64,000 nucleotides of DNA from Gemmatimonadota bacterium (GTDB lineage Bacteria > Gemmatimonadota > Gemmatimonadetes > Longimicrobiales > Gaopeijiaceae): positions 144,829 to 208,828 of the forward strand of contig JAPPNN010000004.1 of assembly GCA_028873815.1 (NCBI GenBank). The letters are read 5' to 3'. Below the pieces are notes generated by a model that was given only the letters and a program-made list of their open reading frames with translations, was not told the DNA's origin and searched no databases. Of this stretch, positions 43,521 to 51,997 are shown piece by piece; positions within the stretch are counted from its first letter, which is position 1, and every line of letters starts with the position of its first letter. The position numbers and the translations under genes are program-made.

Positions 43521-45674
43521 ATGCGCATCGCCGCCCGCGTTTCGTTTCCGCCCGCCGTCCCGGCGCTCTCCCCCCGCGTACCGTTTCTGGCTGCCGCCCG
43601 CCCGGCCGCAGCCGCGTTATCGCTTGTCACGGGCACCCTGCTTGCGGTCACCGCAATTTCCACCCTTTCGTCCCCCTCGCTCCAGGCCCAGGACGCCGAC
43701 CGGCTCACCGTCGACCGGTACCTCGACTGGGAGCGCGTGAGCGATCCACGGATCTCGCCGGACGGCAATCGCGTCGTCTACACGAAGAGCTGGGTGAACA
43801 AGCAGGAGGATCGGTGGGACTCCGGCCTGCACATGATGAACACCGACGGTTCGCGAAAACGCTTTCTGGTGGAAGGCTCCGGGGCCCGCTGGTCGCCGGA
43901 CGGCACCCGCATTCTCTTCACCGCCGCGGACGACGACGGCGGGAGCCAGATCTTCGTGCGCTGGATGGACGACGAAGGCAACGTCACGCAGGTGACCCGG
44001 GTCCAGGGAACGCCCATGAACGCCATGTGGTCGCCCGACGGCAACATGATCTCCTTCACCATGGACACGCCCGGCGAACTGCCGAGCGACTGGTCCATCG
44101 ATCTCCCGGCCGCACCCGCGGGCGCCAACTGGACCGAGACCCCGCGCATCGTCGAGAACATGCACTTCCGCCGCGACTTCGTCGGGTTCACGGATCCGGC
44201 CTACCACCACCTCTTCGTCGTCCCGTCCACGGGGGGCACGGCCCGCCAGCTGACGCACGGCAAGTGGCACGTCGGAGCCCGGTTCATCGCCGTCTACTGG
44301 GGCGCCGGCTACGACTGGACGCCCGACGGCAGCACCATCGTCTTCGACGGACTGATGGAGGAGGACTGGGACAAGCGCTACTTCGAGTCGGCGATCAACG
44401 CAGTGGACGTCGCCACGGGTGAAATGCGCGAAATCACCACGACGCGCGGACTCTGGACCAGCCCGTCGATCTCTCCCGACGGCAGCACCATCGCTTTCAC
44501 CGGGTATGAATGGTCGCCGCAGACCTATCACGTCGGCGAGATCCACACGATCGGAATCGACGGCAGCGGCATGCGCATGCTCACGCCCGATCTGGACCGG
44601 GACATCGGGGGCATCATATGGGACGATGACGGCACCCGCTTCTACTTCTCCGTCCAGGACCGGGGCTCGGCCAACGTCTATTCCGCCACGACCGGTGGCG
44701 ACCTGCGGCAGCTGACCGACGACGTCCACATGCTGTCGCTCACGTCGGCGGCAGGCGGGACCGCGGTCGGCGTCCGCTCGGCTCCGCAGGCTCCGGGCGA
44801 CGTGGTCCGGTTCGGCCTGAATGCCGGCGCGGACGTCGAGCAGCTTACGCGGGTGAACGAGGATGTGTTGGAGGGCGTCGTACTCGGAGACCTCGAAGAA
44901 ATCTGGTACGAATCCACCGAAGGGGCGCAGGTACAGGGATGGGTCATCAAGCCGCCCGGCTTCGACCCCACGCGCCGCTACCCCCTCATCATGGAAATCC
45001 ACGGCGGCCCCCACGGCATGTACAACGTGGGCTTCAACTGGATGTTCCAGAACTTCGCCGCCAACGACTTCGTGGTCCTCTACACGAATCCGCGCGGCTC
45101 AACCGGCTATGGCACCGACTTCGGCAACGCAATAGATGACCAGTACCCCGGCCCGCGCGATCTCGCGGACCTGCTCAACGGCGTCGACGAGGTCGTGAGC
45201 CGGGGCTACATCGATACCGACCGGATGTACGTGGGCGGCTGTTCCGGGGGAGGCGCGCTTTCCAGCTGGGTGATCGGCCACGACAACCGTTTCGCGGGCG
45301 CGGCCGTACGCTGTCCGGTCATCAACTGGATGTCGTTCGCCGGCACCGCCGACGTGGCCATGTGGGGCTACCGCCGCTTCCGCGAGCTGCCGTGGGAGAA
45401 TCCGGACAAGTGGCTGCGCCACTCGTCGCTCATGTACGCGGGCAACGTCACCACGCCCACGCTGCTGCTGACCGGGGAACTCGACCTCCGCACGCCGATG
45501 TCGCAGACGGAGGAGTACTACCAGGCGCTCAAGATGGTCGGCGTTCCCACCGCCATCATCCGCTTCAACAACGAATACCACGGCACCGGGAGCCGCCCGT
45601 CCAACTTCATGCGAACCCAGCTGTACATGCGGAAGTGGTATGACCGGTGGGTGGGCAAGAGGCCGGTGAGCTGA
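43521..45674 (+). CDS. S9 family peptidase (prolyl oligopeptidase type), exported
   Basis: ATG at 43521 with AAGGAG upstream. 717 aa: a signal peptide ('ALSLVTGTLLAVTAISTLSS' to 'LQAQD'), a PD40/TolB-like seven-bladed propeller ('DPRISPDGNRVVYTKSW', 'ARWSPDGTRILFTA', 'MWSPDGNMISFTMD', 'SPSISPDGSTIAFTGY'), and an alpha/beta-hydrolase C-terminal domain. The nucleophile is in 'YVGGCSGGGALSSW' (GxSxGG), the acid in 'TGELDLRTPMS' and the base in 'NNEYHGTGSRP'. These exopeptidases/oligopeptidases cut short peptides in the periplasm. The stop codon overlaps the start of a transporter gene by one base (TGATG), suggesting that products are imported by it. It is paralogous to the gene cut at the left edge. 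Confidence 0.93.
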   Translation: MRIAARVSFPPAVPALSPRVPFLAAARPAAAALSLVTGTLLAVTAISTLSSPSLQAQDADRLTVDRYLDWERVSDPRISPDGNRVVYTKSWVNKQEDRWDSGLHMMNTDGSRKRFLVEGSGARWSPDGTRILFTAADDDGGSQIFVRWMDDEGNVTQVTRVQGTPMNAMWSPDGNMISFTMDTPGELPSDWSIDLPAAPAGANWTETPRIVENMHFRRDFVGFTDPAYHHLFVVPSTGGTARQLTHGKWHVGARFIAVYWGAGYDWTPDGSTIVFDGLMEEDWDKRYFESAINAVDVATGEMREITTTRGLWTSPSISPDGSTIAFTGYEWSPQTYHVGEIHTIGIDGSGMRMLTPDLDRDIGGIIWDDDGTRFYFSVQDRGSANVYSATTGGDLRQLTDDVHMLSLTSAAGGTAVGVRSAPQAPGDVVRFGLNAGADVEQLTRVNEDVLEGVVLGDLEEIWYESTEGAQVQGWVIKPPGFDPTRRYPLIMEIHGGPHGMYNVGFNWMFQNFAANDFVVLYTNPRGSTGYGTDFGNAIDDQYPGPRDLADLLNGVDEVVSRGYIDTDRMYVGGCSGGGALSSWVIGHDNRFAGAAVRCPVINWMSFAGTADVAMWGYRRFRELPWENPDKWLRHSSLMYAGNVTTPTLLLTGELDLRTPMSQTEEYYQALKMVGVPTAIIRFNNEYHGTGSRPSNFMRTQLYMRKWYDRWVGKRPVS

Positions 45675-47194
45675 TGGGCGCTCCCCACGACGGCGGCGCG
45701 GGCACGCCGGACGCCCCCCCACGCGAGGCACGCTCGGGGCTGAAGCCCTTCGAGAAGGCGGAGCTGCCGGCGCCGCCAAGGCCGAAGGGCCTCTCATGGC
45801 TGGGCGTTGTGGGGCCCGGCGTCATCGTGCTCGGCGCGTCGATCGGCAGCGGCGAATTCCTGCTCGGACCTGCGGCGTTCGTGCAGTACGGGCTGGTGCT
45901 GCTGTGGGTCACGCTGGTCGCCGCGTTCTTCCAGACCGTGTTCAACACCGAATTGATGCGCTGGACGATCGCCACCGGCGAGCCCGTCGTGACGGGATTC
46001 ATGCGCACGAAGCCGTGGTCCCAGTTCTGGGCGTGGGTGTACGCGCTGCTCTACTTCCTGCAGGTGGGCTGGCCCGGCTGGGCGGGTGCGGCCGCGGGCG
46101 CGATCTTCTTCCTCATCTTCCGTGACCTCGCGGGACCTGCGCAGGAGCACATCGTCTACTGGATCGGCGTGGGCACCTTCGGGCTGTGCGTAGGGATCCT
46201 GCTCTTCGGGAAGCGGATCGAACGCACGCTCGAGCTGCTGAACTGGGTGCTGGTGTCCGCGATCATCGGCGGCTTCCTGATCCTCGCGGCCATCTTCGTG
46301 GGGCCGGACACGTGGGTCTCGGCCGCGGCAGGGCTCGTCGGCTACGACACCGGCACCGGCGGCTTCCGCTTCATCCCGGAAGGCGTGGACTGGTTCCTGA
46401 TCGGCGCGTTCGCGGCGTACTCGGGCGCGGGCGGCGTCGTCAACCTGACGCTGTCCAACTGGGCCCGCGACAAGGGATACGGGATGGGGAAGCGCGCCGG
46501 GTACATTCCGGCCGCAGTCGGGGGTGAACGGACGAAGCTCGCGCCGACCGGCTACACCTTCGACACGACCTCGGACGCCATGGCGCGGTGGCGCGGCTGG
46601 TGGCGCATCGTGCGCGCCGACCAGTGGATCGTCTACTTCGTCGGCGCGATGCTCGGGATGATCCTCCCGGCGGTCATCTACGTCACGTTCATCGAGGCCG
46701 GCACCGACATCCGCGGCCTTTCGGTGGCGGCCACGCTGGCCAACGCGATCGCGAGCGAGGAGGGCGCCATATTCGGCGGAATCATCGCGATGATGGCCGT
46801 CTGGGTGCTCTTCAAGACCCAGCTCGACATCCTCGAGGGGATGACCCGCGCGATCACCGACATCCTGTGGACCGGCTCACGCACCGTGCGGCGGTGGCGC
46901 GGCGGCGATGTCCGGGTGGTGTACTACTCGGTCCTGGGGGTGCTGTGCGTGTGGGGAATCATCGCGCTGGGGGTGGCGCAGCCGATCATTCTGCTCCAGC
47001 TCGGTGCCAACATGGCCGGCGTCGTCTTCGTGATCTCGTCGCTGCACCTGCTGTACATCAACACGCGCTTTCTGCCCGAGGAAGTGCGGCCGCCGATGTG
47101 GCGCCGGGTTTCGCTGGTACTGATGTCGGTGTTCTACGGGGCGTTCGTGACGCTTTGGCTGCGCGGTGTGATCGGGGATTGGCTGGGCGGATAA
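45674..47194 (+). CDS. Second NRAMP-related membrane transporter, coupled to the S9 peptidase
   Basis: ATG at 45674 overlaps the peptidase stop. 506 aa with about eleven to twelve transmembrane helices. TM1 reads 'GPGVIVLGASIGSGEFLLGP', which aligns with the NRAMP TM1 but has SIGSGE in place of DPGN. Other segments are 'GAFAAYSGAGGVVNLTLSNW' and 'MMAVWVLFKTQLDILEGMTR'. Its relation to the transporter at 40.6 kb is distant. It belongs to the APC/LeuT-like superfamily; because it is translationally coupled to a peptidase, amino acids or small peptides are a reasonable guess for the substrate, rather than divalent metals. Specificity is unproven. Confidence 0.78.
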   Translation: MGAPHDGGAGTPDAPPREARSGLKPFEKAELPAPPRPKGLSWLGVVGPGVIVLGASIGSGEFLLGPAAFVQYGLVLLWVTLVAAFFQTVFNTELMRWTIATGEPVVTGFMRTKPWSQFWAWVYALLYFLQVGWPGWAGAAAGAIFFLIFRDLAGPAQEHIVYWIGVGTFGLCVGILLFGKRIERTLELLNWVLVSAIIGGFLILAAIFVGPDTWVSAAAGLVGYDTGTGGFRFIPEGVDWFLIGAFAAYSGAGGVVNLTLSNWARDKGYGMGKRAGYIPAAVGGERTKLAPTGYTFDTTSDAMARWRGWWRIVRADQWIVYFVGAMLGMILPAVIYVTFIEAGTDIRGLSVAATLANAIASEEGAIFGGIIAMMAVWVLFKTQLDILEGMTRAITDILWTGSRTVRRWRGGDVRVVYYSVLGVLCVWGIIALGVAQPIILLQLGANMAGVVFVISSLHLLYINTRFLPEEVRPPMWRRVSLVLMSVFYGAFVTLWLRGVIGDWLGG

Positions 47195-47215
47195 TCACCC
47201 GGCGGATAGTCACCC
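47186..47215. repeat. 15-bp tandem duplication at a convergent stop-codon junction
   Basis: GGCGGATAATCACCC (47186-47200) is followed directly by GGCGGATAGTCACCC (47201-47215), 14 of 15 bases the same. It spans the stop of the NRAMP-related transporter (TAA at 47192) and the stop of the convergent FKBP gene (47210-47212), so the duplication makes up the whole intergenic space. Confidence 0.7.
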
Positions 47216-47719
47216 CCGGCCGATCCTCAACATCTCGATCTCGAAGATGAGCGTTTCGTTGGGGCCGACCACGCCGTCGATGCCGGCCCGGCCGTAGCCG
47301 AGCCTGCCGGGCACGATGACCTCGAAGTGACTGCCGACCGGCATCAGCAGCAGGGCTTCCCGAAATCCCCGGATGAGATCCCGCGGCGAGAGGACGTCCG
47401 GGGCACCGCGCTCGTAGGACGAGTCGATCACTGTGCCGTCTTCGAGCCTGCAGCTGTAGTGGACCAGAACGCGGTCCCTCGCGCGGGGTGGCGGACCGGT
47501 GCCTTCGCGCAGGACCTTGTACCTGAGCCCGCTGCGGGTGGTGATGAAGCCGTCCGCGTCGGGGACCGGGTCTGCGGGGCTCGCGATGGGGACGCCGCCG
47601 CCGGAAGCGCAAGCAGAGGTCGCCGCGCCCGCCGCGAGCGCCAGCAGCAGGGTCGCGCGCGTCAGGAGGAGGATCGCGCGCGTCGGCCAGGTCGCCGCGC
47701 CCGTTCGGGTCGCCCTCAT
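47210..47719 (-). CDS. FKBP-type peptidyl-prolyl cis-trans isomerase, lipoprotein
   Basis: 169 aa. An export signal ('ILLLTRATLLLALAAGAATSAC', possible lipobox at SAC) is followed by one FKBP domain: 'TTRSGLRYKVLREGTG', 'VLVHYSCRLEDGTVIDSSYE', 'RGFREALLLMPVGSHFEVIV', 'LGYGRAGIDGVVGPNETLIF' and 'EIEMLRI'. It should assist folding of proline-containing proteins in the periplasm. It overlaps the upstream FKBP gene by 4 bp, so the two isomerases are produced together; they differ enough to have separate client ranges. Confidence 0.9.
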   Translation of the reverse strand: MRATRTGAATWPTRAILLLTRATLLLALAAGAATSACASGGGVPIASPADPVPDADGFITTRSGLRYKVLREGTGPPPRARDRVLVHYSCRLEDGTVIDSSYERGAPDVLSPRDLIRGFREALLLMPVGSHFEVIVPGRLGYGRAGIDGVVGPNETLIFEIEMLRIGRG

Positions 47720-48135
47720 CCCCCCTCGATTACTTCAAGCAGCTCGATCTCGAAGATCAGCGTCTCGTTCGGCCCGATCACGTCTCCCGCGCCGTCCTCG
47801 CCGTAGGCCAGCTCGGAAGGTATGGTGACGCGAATCTGCCCACCGGCCGACATCAATTGCAGCGCTTCCCCGAATCCGGCAATCACGCCGTTCACCGGGA
47901 AGGTTGCGGGTTCGCCGCGGTCGTAGGACGAATCGAATTGCGAACCGTCCGTGAGGGTGCCCCGGTAGTGCACGACGACCTCGTCGTTCATCGTGGGGCT
48001 GGCACCGTCTCCTTCGCGGAGCATCTGGTACTCGAGCCCGCTGTCGGTGGTCATCACTTCGGGTTCGCCCTCCGCGCATGCCGCGCCGACCGTGACGGCC
48101 AGAGCGGCGCAAGCTGCCTGAATTGCCTTTCGCAT
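47716..48135 (-). CDS. FKBP-type peptidyl-prolyl cis-trans isomerase, exported
   Basis: 139 aa with a lipoprotein-like signal ('ACAALAVTVGAACAEG') and a compact FKBP domain: 'DEVVVHYRGTLTDGSQFDSS', 'GVIAGFGEALQLMSAGGQIR', 'IPSELAYGEDGAGDVIGPNE' and 'TLIFEIELLEV'. The active-site aromatic and Tyr residues (Y in VHYRG, F in QFDSS) are present. It lies 32 bp downstream of the FMN hydroxyacid dehydrogenase on the same strand and may share its transcript. Confidence 0.92.
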   Translation of the reverse strand: MRKAIQAACAALAVTVGAACAEGEPEVMTTDSGLEYQMLREGDGASPTMNDEVVVHYRGTLTDGSQFDSSYDRGEPATFPVNGVIAGFGEALQLMSAGGQIRVTIPSELAYGEDGAGDVIGPNETLIFEIELLEVIEGG

Positions 48136-48167
48136 CCTGTCTCCTTGTTAACTGGAAGCACTGCTGC

Positions 48168-49430
48168 TCACCCCGTCCCTACCGACGACTCTACGATACT
48201 CGACAGCGAAGGTGTCCCCGCCAGCCGCATGGTGATTCGCAGTTCGTCGCTCAGGATCTCCAGCACCCGCTCGACGCCGGCCTGGCCGAAGGCGCCCAGC
48301 CCCCACAGGTAGGGCCGGCCCACCGCCACCGCGTCGGCGCCGCGGGCGATCCCCTTGAAGATATCGCTTCCGCGGCGAAAACCGCCGTCCACGATGACAG
48401 GAACCCGTCCCGCCACGACCGATGCGATCTCGGGCAGGGCGTCGATCGTGGCCTGTCCGCTGCCCTCCGCGCGGCCGCCGTGGTTCGAGACCCAGATCCC
48501 GTCGACGCCATGGTCCAGCGCCAGGGTCGCGTCTTCGTGCGTCATGAGGCCCTTCACCACGATCCGCTGGTCGGTGATCTCGCGCAGGCGCCCGATGAAG
48601 TCCCAGGTCATCCCCGGCGTGCGGAAGTCGCCGGGGCGGTAGCTGGTGCCCTGGAACATCGGCTTCACGGTGGGTGCGCGGCCGCGGGGGCGGTGGCAGC
48701 TGGTGCAGGTGCGGTCGTCGGTGCGCGACCAGCGCGCCAGCGTGAGGCGGTTGCTGCCGCCGGGGAGATCCACCGTGAGCACGATGACGGGGCATCCCGC
48801 GGTATGCACGCGCTCGACCACCGCCTGCGTGACGTCCCAGTTCGAGGTGGCGTAGAGCTGGTACCAGACCGGCTCGCCACGCGCTTCGTTCACATCTTCC
48901 ACCCCGGTCGAACTTACGGTCGACAGCGCCTGCAGGTGTTCGCGGGCCTGTGCGGCGCGCGCCGTGGCCAGTTCGCCCTCGGCGTGGAAACCGCGCTGGC
49001 TCCCGCACGGCGCGATGACGATCGGCGTCGGCCACTCGCGGCCGAAAAGCGTGACGCGGGTGTCAATCCGGCTCACGTCGATGAGGCGCCGGGCACGTAT
49101 GAACATGCGCTCCAGCGCAGCCCGGTTGTTGCGCTGGGTCTCCTCGCCGTCGACCCCGGTCTGGATGTAGCCGAAGTGCGCCGGGGGGACGGTGGTCTCG
49201 GCCACCTTCTCCATGTCGAAGACGTCTAGGGCGTCGCCGGCGGTGGTGACCAGGTCTTCCAGGGTCGGGGCGGGGACGGCGGCGGGAGGGGCGGCGCCCG
49301 GATCGCCTGGGCCGGAACCGGCGCTCGCTCGCGCACAGCCCGGGATGGTCGCCAGCAGCGGACTTGCCGCGAGCCAGCGCAGGAAGTCGCGTCGGCTGGA
49401 GACTGTGGTGTGGGTTGAGTGATGTCCCAT
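48168..49430 (-). CDS. Tat-exported FMN-dependent 2-hydroxyacid dehydrogenase with a CXXCH motif
   Basis: ATG at 49430 opens a twin-arginine signal ('VSSRRDFLRWLAASPLLA', then Cys 32 in 'IPGCARA'). 420 aa with the TIM-barrel FMN fold: 'AHFGYIQTGVDGEETQRNN', 'PTPIVIAPCGSQRGFHAEGE', 'VWYQLYATSNWDV', 'VIVLTVDLPGGSNR', 'RIVVKGLMTHEDA', the catalytic His/Arg in 'WVSNHGGRAEG' and 'VPVIVDGGFRRGSDIFKGIA'. Members oxidise lactate, glycolate or mandelate. In the loop after the fourth strand (residues 242-246) there is 'CTSCH', the classical heme c binding motif, in an otherwise heme-free family. As the enzyme is exported, heme attachment is possible and would give a flavocytochrome feeding the oxidase. 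Confidence 0.88.
   Translation of the reverse strand: MGHHSTHTTVSSRRDFLRWLAASPLLATIPGCARASAGSGPGDPGAAPPAAVPAPTLEDLVTTAGDALDVFDMEKVAETTVPPAHFGYIQTGVDGEETQRNNRAALERMFIRARRLIDVSRIDTRVTLFGREWPTPIVIAPCGSQRGFHAEGELATARAAQAREHLQALSTVSSTGVEDVNEARGEPVWYQLYATSNWDVTQAVVERVHTAGCPVIVLTVDLPGGSNRLTLARWSRTDDRTCTSCHRPRGRAPTVKPMFQGTSYRPGDFRTPGMTWDFIGRLREITDQRIVVKGLMTHEDATLALDHGVDGIWVSNHGGRAEGSGQATIDALPEIASVVAGRVPVIVDGGFRRGSDIFKGIARGADAVAVGRPYLWGLGAFGQAGVERVLEILSDELRITMRLAGTPSLSSIVESSVGTG
48693..48707 (-). other. CXXCH heme c-type motif in the FMN hydroxyacid dehydrogenase
   Basis: The codons read Cys-Thr-Ser-Cys-His at residues 242-246 on the minus strand, in an insertion 'RTDDRTCTSCHRPRGRAP' within the loop that covers the FMN active site in related enzymes. 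I recall similar Cys-x-x-Cys-His sites in some Tat-exported relatives but cannot check this here. Confidence 0.6.
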
Positions 49431-49587
49431 GGGCGCGTCCCGGAGGAGCATGGTTGCGTGACCGGTTCCCGACCCGGGCAATCTGGGTGCAAGCTGGACG
49501 CGGGGCCACCGGGGCGGGGCAACCGGAGTGCGGCAAAGCGTTGCGCCCGCCATTACCTCGCTGCGCTCGGGCTATTACTTATCCAGT

Positions 49588-50898
49588 GTGACGAACCCAC
49601 CCGCCGGACCCGAGCCCGCGTCGCCACCGACGCGCCGGGCACTTCATCGCAACGTCTGGGCCACGAGCGGCACCAGCTTCCTGACGGACGTGTCGAGCGA
49701 GATGCTCCTCAACGTCCTGCCGCTGTTCCTTTCCAACGTGCTGGGTGTGCGGGTGTGGGCCGTGGGCGTGGTCGAAGGGCTGGCCGAGGCGATGTCGAGC
49801 GTGCTCAAGCTGTATTCGGGATGGGTGTCGGACCGGCTGGGGACCCGCAAGTGGCCGGCGGTCGCCGGGTACGCGATCTCGGCGCTCTCGAAGCCGTTCT
49901 ACTACGTGGCGTCAACGTGGGGGGCCGTGGCCGCGATCCGGTGGGGGGACAGGGTGGGCAAGGGGATGCGCACGGCGCCGCGCGACGCCCTGCTCGCCGA
50001 TTCGACGCCGCCCGGGCGCCGGGGACTCGCCTTCGGGGTGCACCGGGCCGCCGATACCGCCGGCGCCGCGGTCGGGATCGGGGTGTCGATCTGGATCGTG
50101 CAACAGGTGCAGGGCGGAGGTGCGCTGCTGGAGGCCGAGACGTTTCGGAAGCTGGTTCTGTGGAGCCTCCTTCCCGCGTTCCTGGGCGTGGCGGTTCTGG
50201 CAGTGGCCGCGCGCGATGTGACGGGCAGGGGCGGGGGGCGGAGCGAGGACTCGGCGGTCGCCGGCAGGCGCCCCCGGCTTCGCCTGCGCGGCCTCGGCCG
50301 GGGCTTCGCGGCGTTCGTCGCCTGCTCGGTGATCTTCGAGCTTGGCAACTCCGCAGACGCCTTCCTCGTGCTGAGGGCCCAGGAGCGGGGGCTCTCGGTG
50401 GTCGGGATCCTGTGGCTGCTACTCGCCTTCAACGCGGTCTACGCGCTTGTGTCGACGCCCGCGGGCTCGCTGGCGGACAGGGCCCCGCGGAAAAGGCTCG
50501 TGGCGGCGGCGTGGGGACTGTACGCGCTCGTCTACCTCGGCTTTGCGCTTGCGGACACCGTGGTCCACGTGACCGTGCTGTACCTGCTGTACGGCTGCTA
50601 TCACGGCCTCGTGGCGGGCGCGGCGAAGGCCCTGGTCGCCGATCTGGTGCCGGCTGCGCGGCGTGGCACGGCCTACGGCGGCTATGCGGCGGCGGTCGGT
50701 CTGGCGACTCTGCCAGCGTCGTTGCTGGCGGGAGTGCTCTGGGAGGGAGTTTTCGCGTGGGAGGGCTTCGGCCCGGCTGCGCCCTTCCTGTTCGGCGCGG
50801 CGATGGCGGCCCTGGCGGCGGCGCTGCTGCTGCTCACCGTGCCCGGCGGGCGGCCAGACGGCCCGGATCGCCACGCGGACACGGCGCGGCGACCCTGA
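49588..50898 (+). CDS. MFS transporter
   Basis: Start uncertain: GTG at 49588 is taken because the protein before the first helix is otherwise long and non-conserved; the track GTG is at 49528 and no clear ribosome site exists for either. About 436 aa with twelve helices, an MFS fold with 'SGWVSDRLGTRKWPAVAGYA' and 'GSLADRAPRKRLVAAAWGLY' as the two loop 2-3 / 8-9 motifs (D-R-x-G/P-R-K), 'GDRVGKGMRTAPRDALLADS' and 'YGCYHGLVAGAAKALVADLV'. It resembles the subfamily with RCK-like gated exporters only weakly. Substrate unknown. It is divergent from the hydroxyacid dehydrogenase and convergent with the nuclease-like gene. Confidence 0.85.
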   Translation: MTNPPAGPEPASPPTRRALHRNVWATSGTSFLTDVSSEMLLNVLPLFLSNVLGVRVWAVGVVEGLAEAMSSVLKLYSGWVSDRLGTRKWPAVAGYAISALSKPFYYVASTWGAVAAIRWGDRVGKGMRTAPRDALLADSTPPGRRGLAFGVHRAADTAGAAVGIGVSIWIVQQVQGGGALLEAETFRKLVLWSLLPAFLGVAVLAVAARDVTGRGGGRSEDSAVAGRRPRLRLRGLGRGFAAFVACSVIFELGNSADAFLVLRAQERGLSVVGILWLLLAFNAVYALVSTPAGSLADRAPRKRLVAAAWGLYALVYLGFALADTVVHVTVLYLLYGCYHGLVAGAAKALVADLVPAARRGTAYGGYAAAVGLATLPASLLAGVLWEGVFAWEGFGPAAPFLFGAAMAALAAALLLLTVPGGRPDGPDRHADTARRP

Positions 50899-50905
50899 CC
50901 CCCCG

Positions 50906-51910
50906 TTACCCGCCAGGCCGAAACCGCACCAGCACCGGCAGGTGGTTGCTCGTGGTGTCCCGGTAGTCGGGGATGAATTCGTCCACGCGGTAGACCAGCG
51001 CGGATCCGTCTTCGTACCAGGCCATCGCTTCGTCGGAGGCCAGGATGTGGTCGATCATCTCCTCGAAGCCCAGAATCGAGCTGGCGCGCGCGGCGCTGAG
51101 TTCGGCGGTGGGGAATACCCATTCGGGCGCGGCGTCGACCAAGGCGCGATAGGGGGTGTCGCGTCCGCTCGTGATCGATTCGTCCACATCGTCGTTCCAG
51201 TCACCGGGAATCAGCACGAGGGTCTCTGGCCAGGCGGAATCGACATGCTCCTTGAGCCCGGTTGCGGCGGCGGCGCGCCTCTCCCAGGAGGAGACCTGCT
51301 CGTCCGCCTTCGCGTGAAGGACGATCACTACGGCATCGTGCTGCGCGCCGCCATGGCTCAAACGGACGTCTACTTCGAGGGGAGGGCGTCCCGCGAACTC
51401 ATGGTTCAATTCACCGAGGATCACCCGGGCGCCGGTGACCTCGAGCGCGGCGGCCTTGTAGATGAGGCCGACTTTCAATTCACCGCCGGTGTAGTAGTCG
51501 GCACCCTCGGTCACGATGGAGTCGTTTGCGAGCAGTCCCGCGTAACCCGGGAGGTTGGCAAGGAGCGTATCGAACGCGGTCGCGCTGGTGACTTCCTGCA
51601 CGCCCCACAGGTCCGCGTCCGTGCCCAGGATCACGTCGCGCACGCGAGCAAGTTGGAGCGCCTCGTCCGTCGGACCCTGATTGGCCGCGCCGAAGTAGAG
51701 GAGGTTCCAGGTGGCGATGTCCAACGCAGCCGCCGTCCCCCGGGCCGGGATCGAAATGGGTGCGGGCAGAGGCTCCTCAGGTGGCGGATCGGGTTCGGGG
51801 ACTACGGGCGAATCGGATCCGCAACCGGTTGCGGCGATGACCAGCGCGGTTGCAGCCACAAATCGCCGGAAATGGCGTTTCTTTCTCGCGGGAACGGCGC
51901 TTTCTGTCAT
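50906..51910 (-). CDS. Endonuclease/exonuclease/phosphatase-family lipoprotein
   Basis: 334 aa. A lipoprotein signal ('FVAATALVIAATGCGSD') and a Pro-rich linker precede an EEP (DNase I-like) domain: 'LDIATWNLLYFG' (Asn), 'LWGVQEVTSA' (metal-binding Glu), 'KVGLIYKA', 'AVVIVLHAKA' (His), 'VLIPGDWNDDVDES' (Asp/Asn pair) and 'DTTSNHLPVLVRF' (the S-D/N-H signature). The catalytic set is complete except that the last motif reads SNH rather than SDH. Such surface or periplasmic enzymes act as nucleases or phosphodiesterases and help with phosphate or nucleotide scavenging. The adjacent divergent porin is consistent with uptake of the products. Confidence 0.85.
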   Translation of the reverse strand: MTESAVPARKKRHFRRFVAATALVIAATGCGSDSPVVPEPDPPPEEPLPAPISIPARGTAAALDIATWNLLYFGAANQGPTDEALQLARVRDVILGTDADLWGVQEVTSATAFDTLLANLPGYAGLLANDSIVTEGADYYTGGELKVGLIYKAAALEVTGARVILGELNHEFAGRPPLEVDVRLSHGGAQHDAVVIVLHAKADEQVSSWERRAAAATGLKEHVDSAWPETLVLIPGDWNDDVDESITSGRDTPYRALVDAAPEWVFPTAELSAARASSILGFEEMIDHILASDEAMAWYEDGSALVYRVDEFIPDYRDTTSNHLPVLVRFRPGG

Positions 51911-51997
51911 ATTGACTTATCTTCGCAAAGGCCCGTGAACTGCTCGCAATCTGTAGTACGGTCAGACCTCCGAGCAATCATCCGCCAAGGAGACTCC

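Noticed and set aside
51912-51940. Possible sigma70 promoter (TTGACT) upstream of the porin
   Set aside because: The -35-like box is good but nothing close to a -10 box lies 16-18 bases downstream.
50663-51997. Long 5' extension of the porin ORF
   Set aside because: It lies over the MFS and EEP genes; the ATG at 51998 has AAGGAG and a signal peptide.
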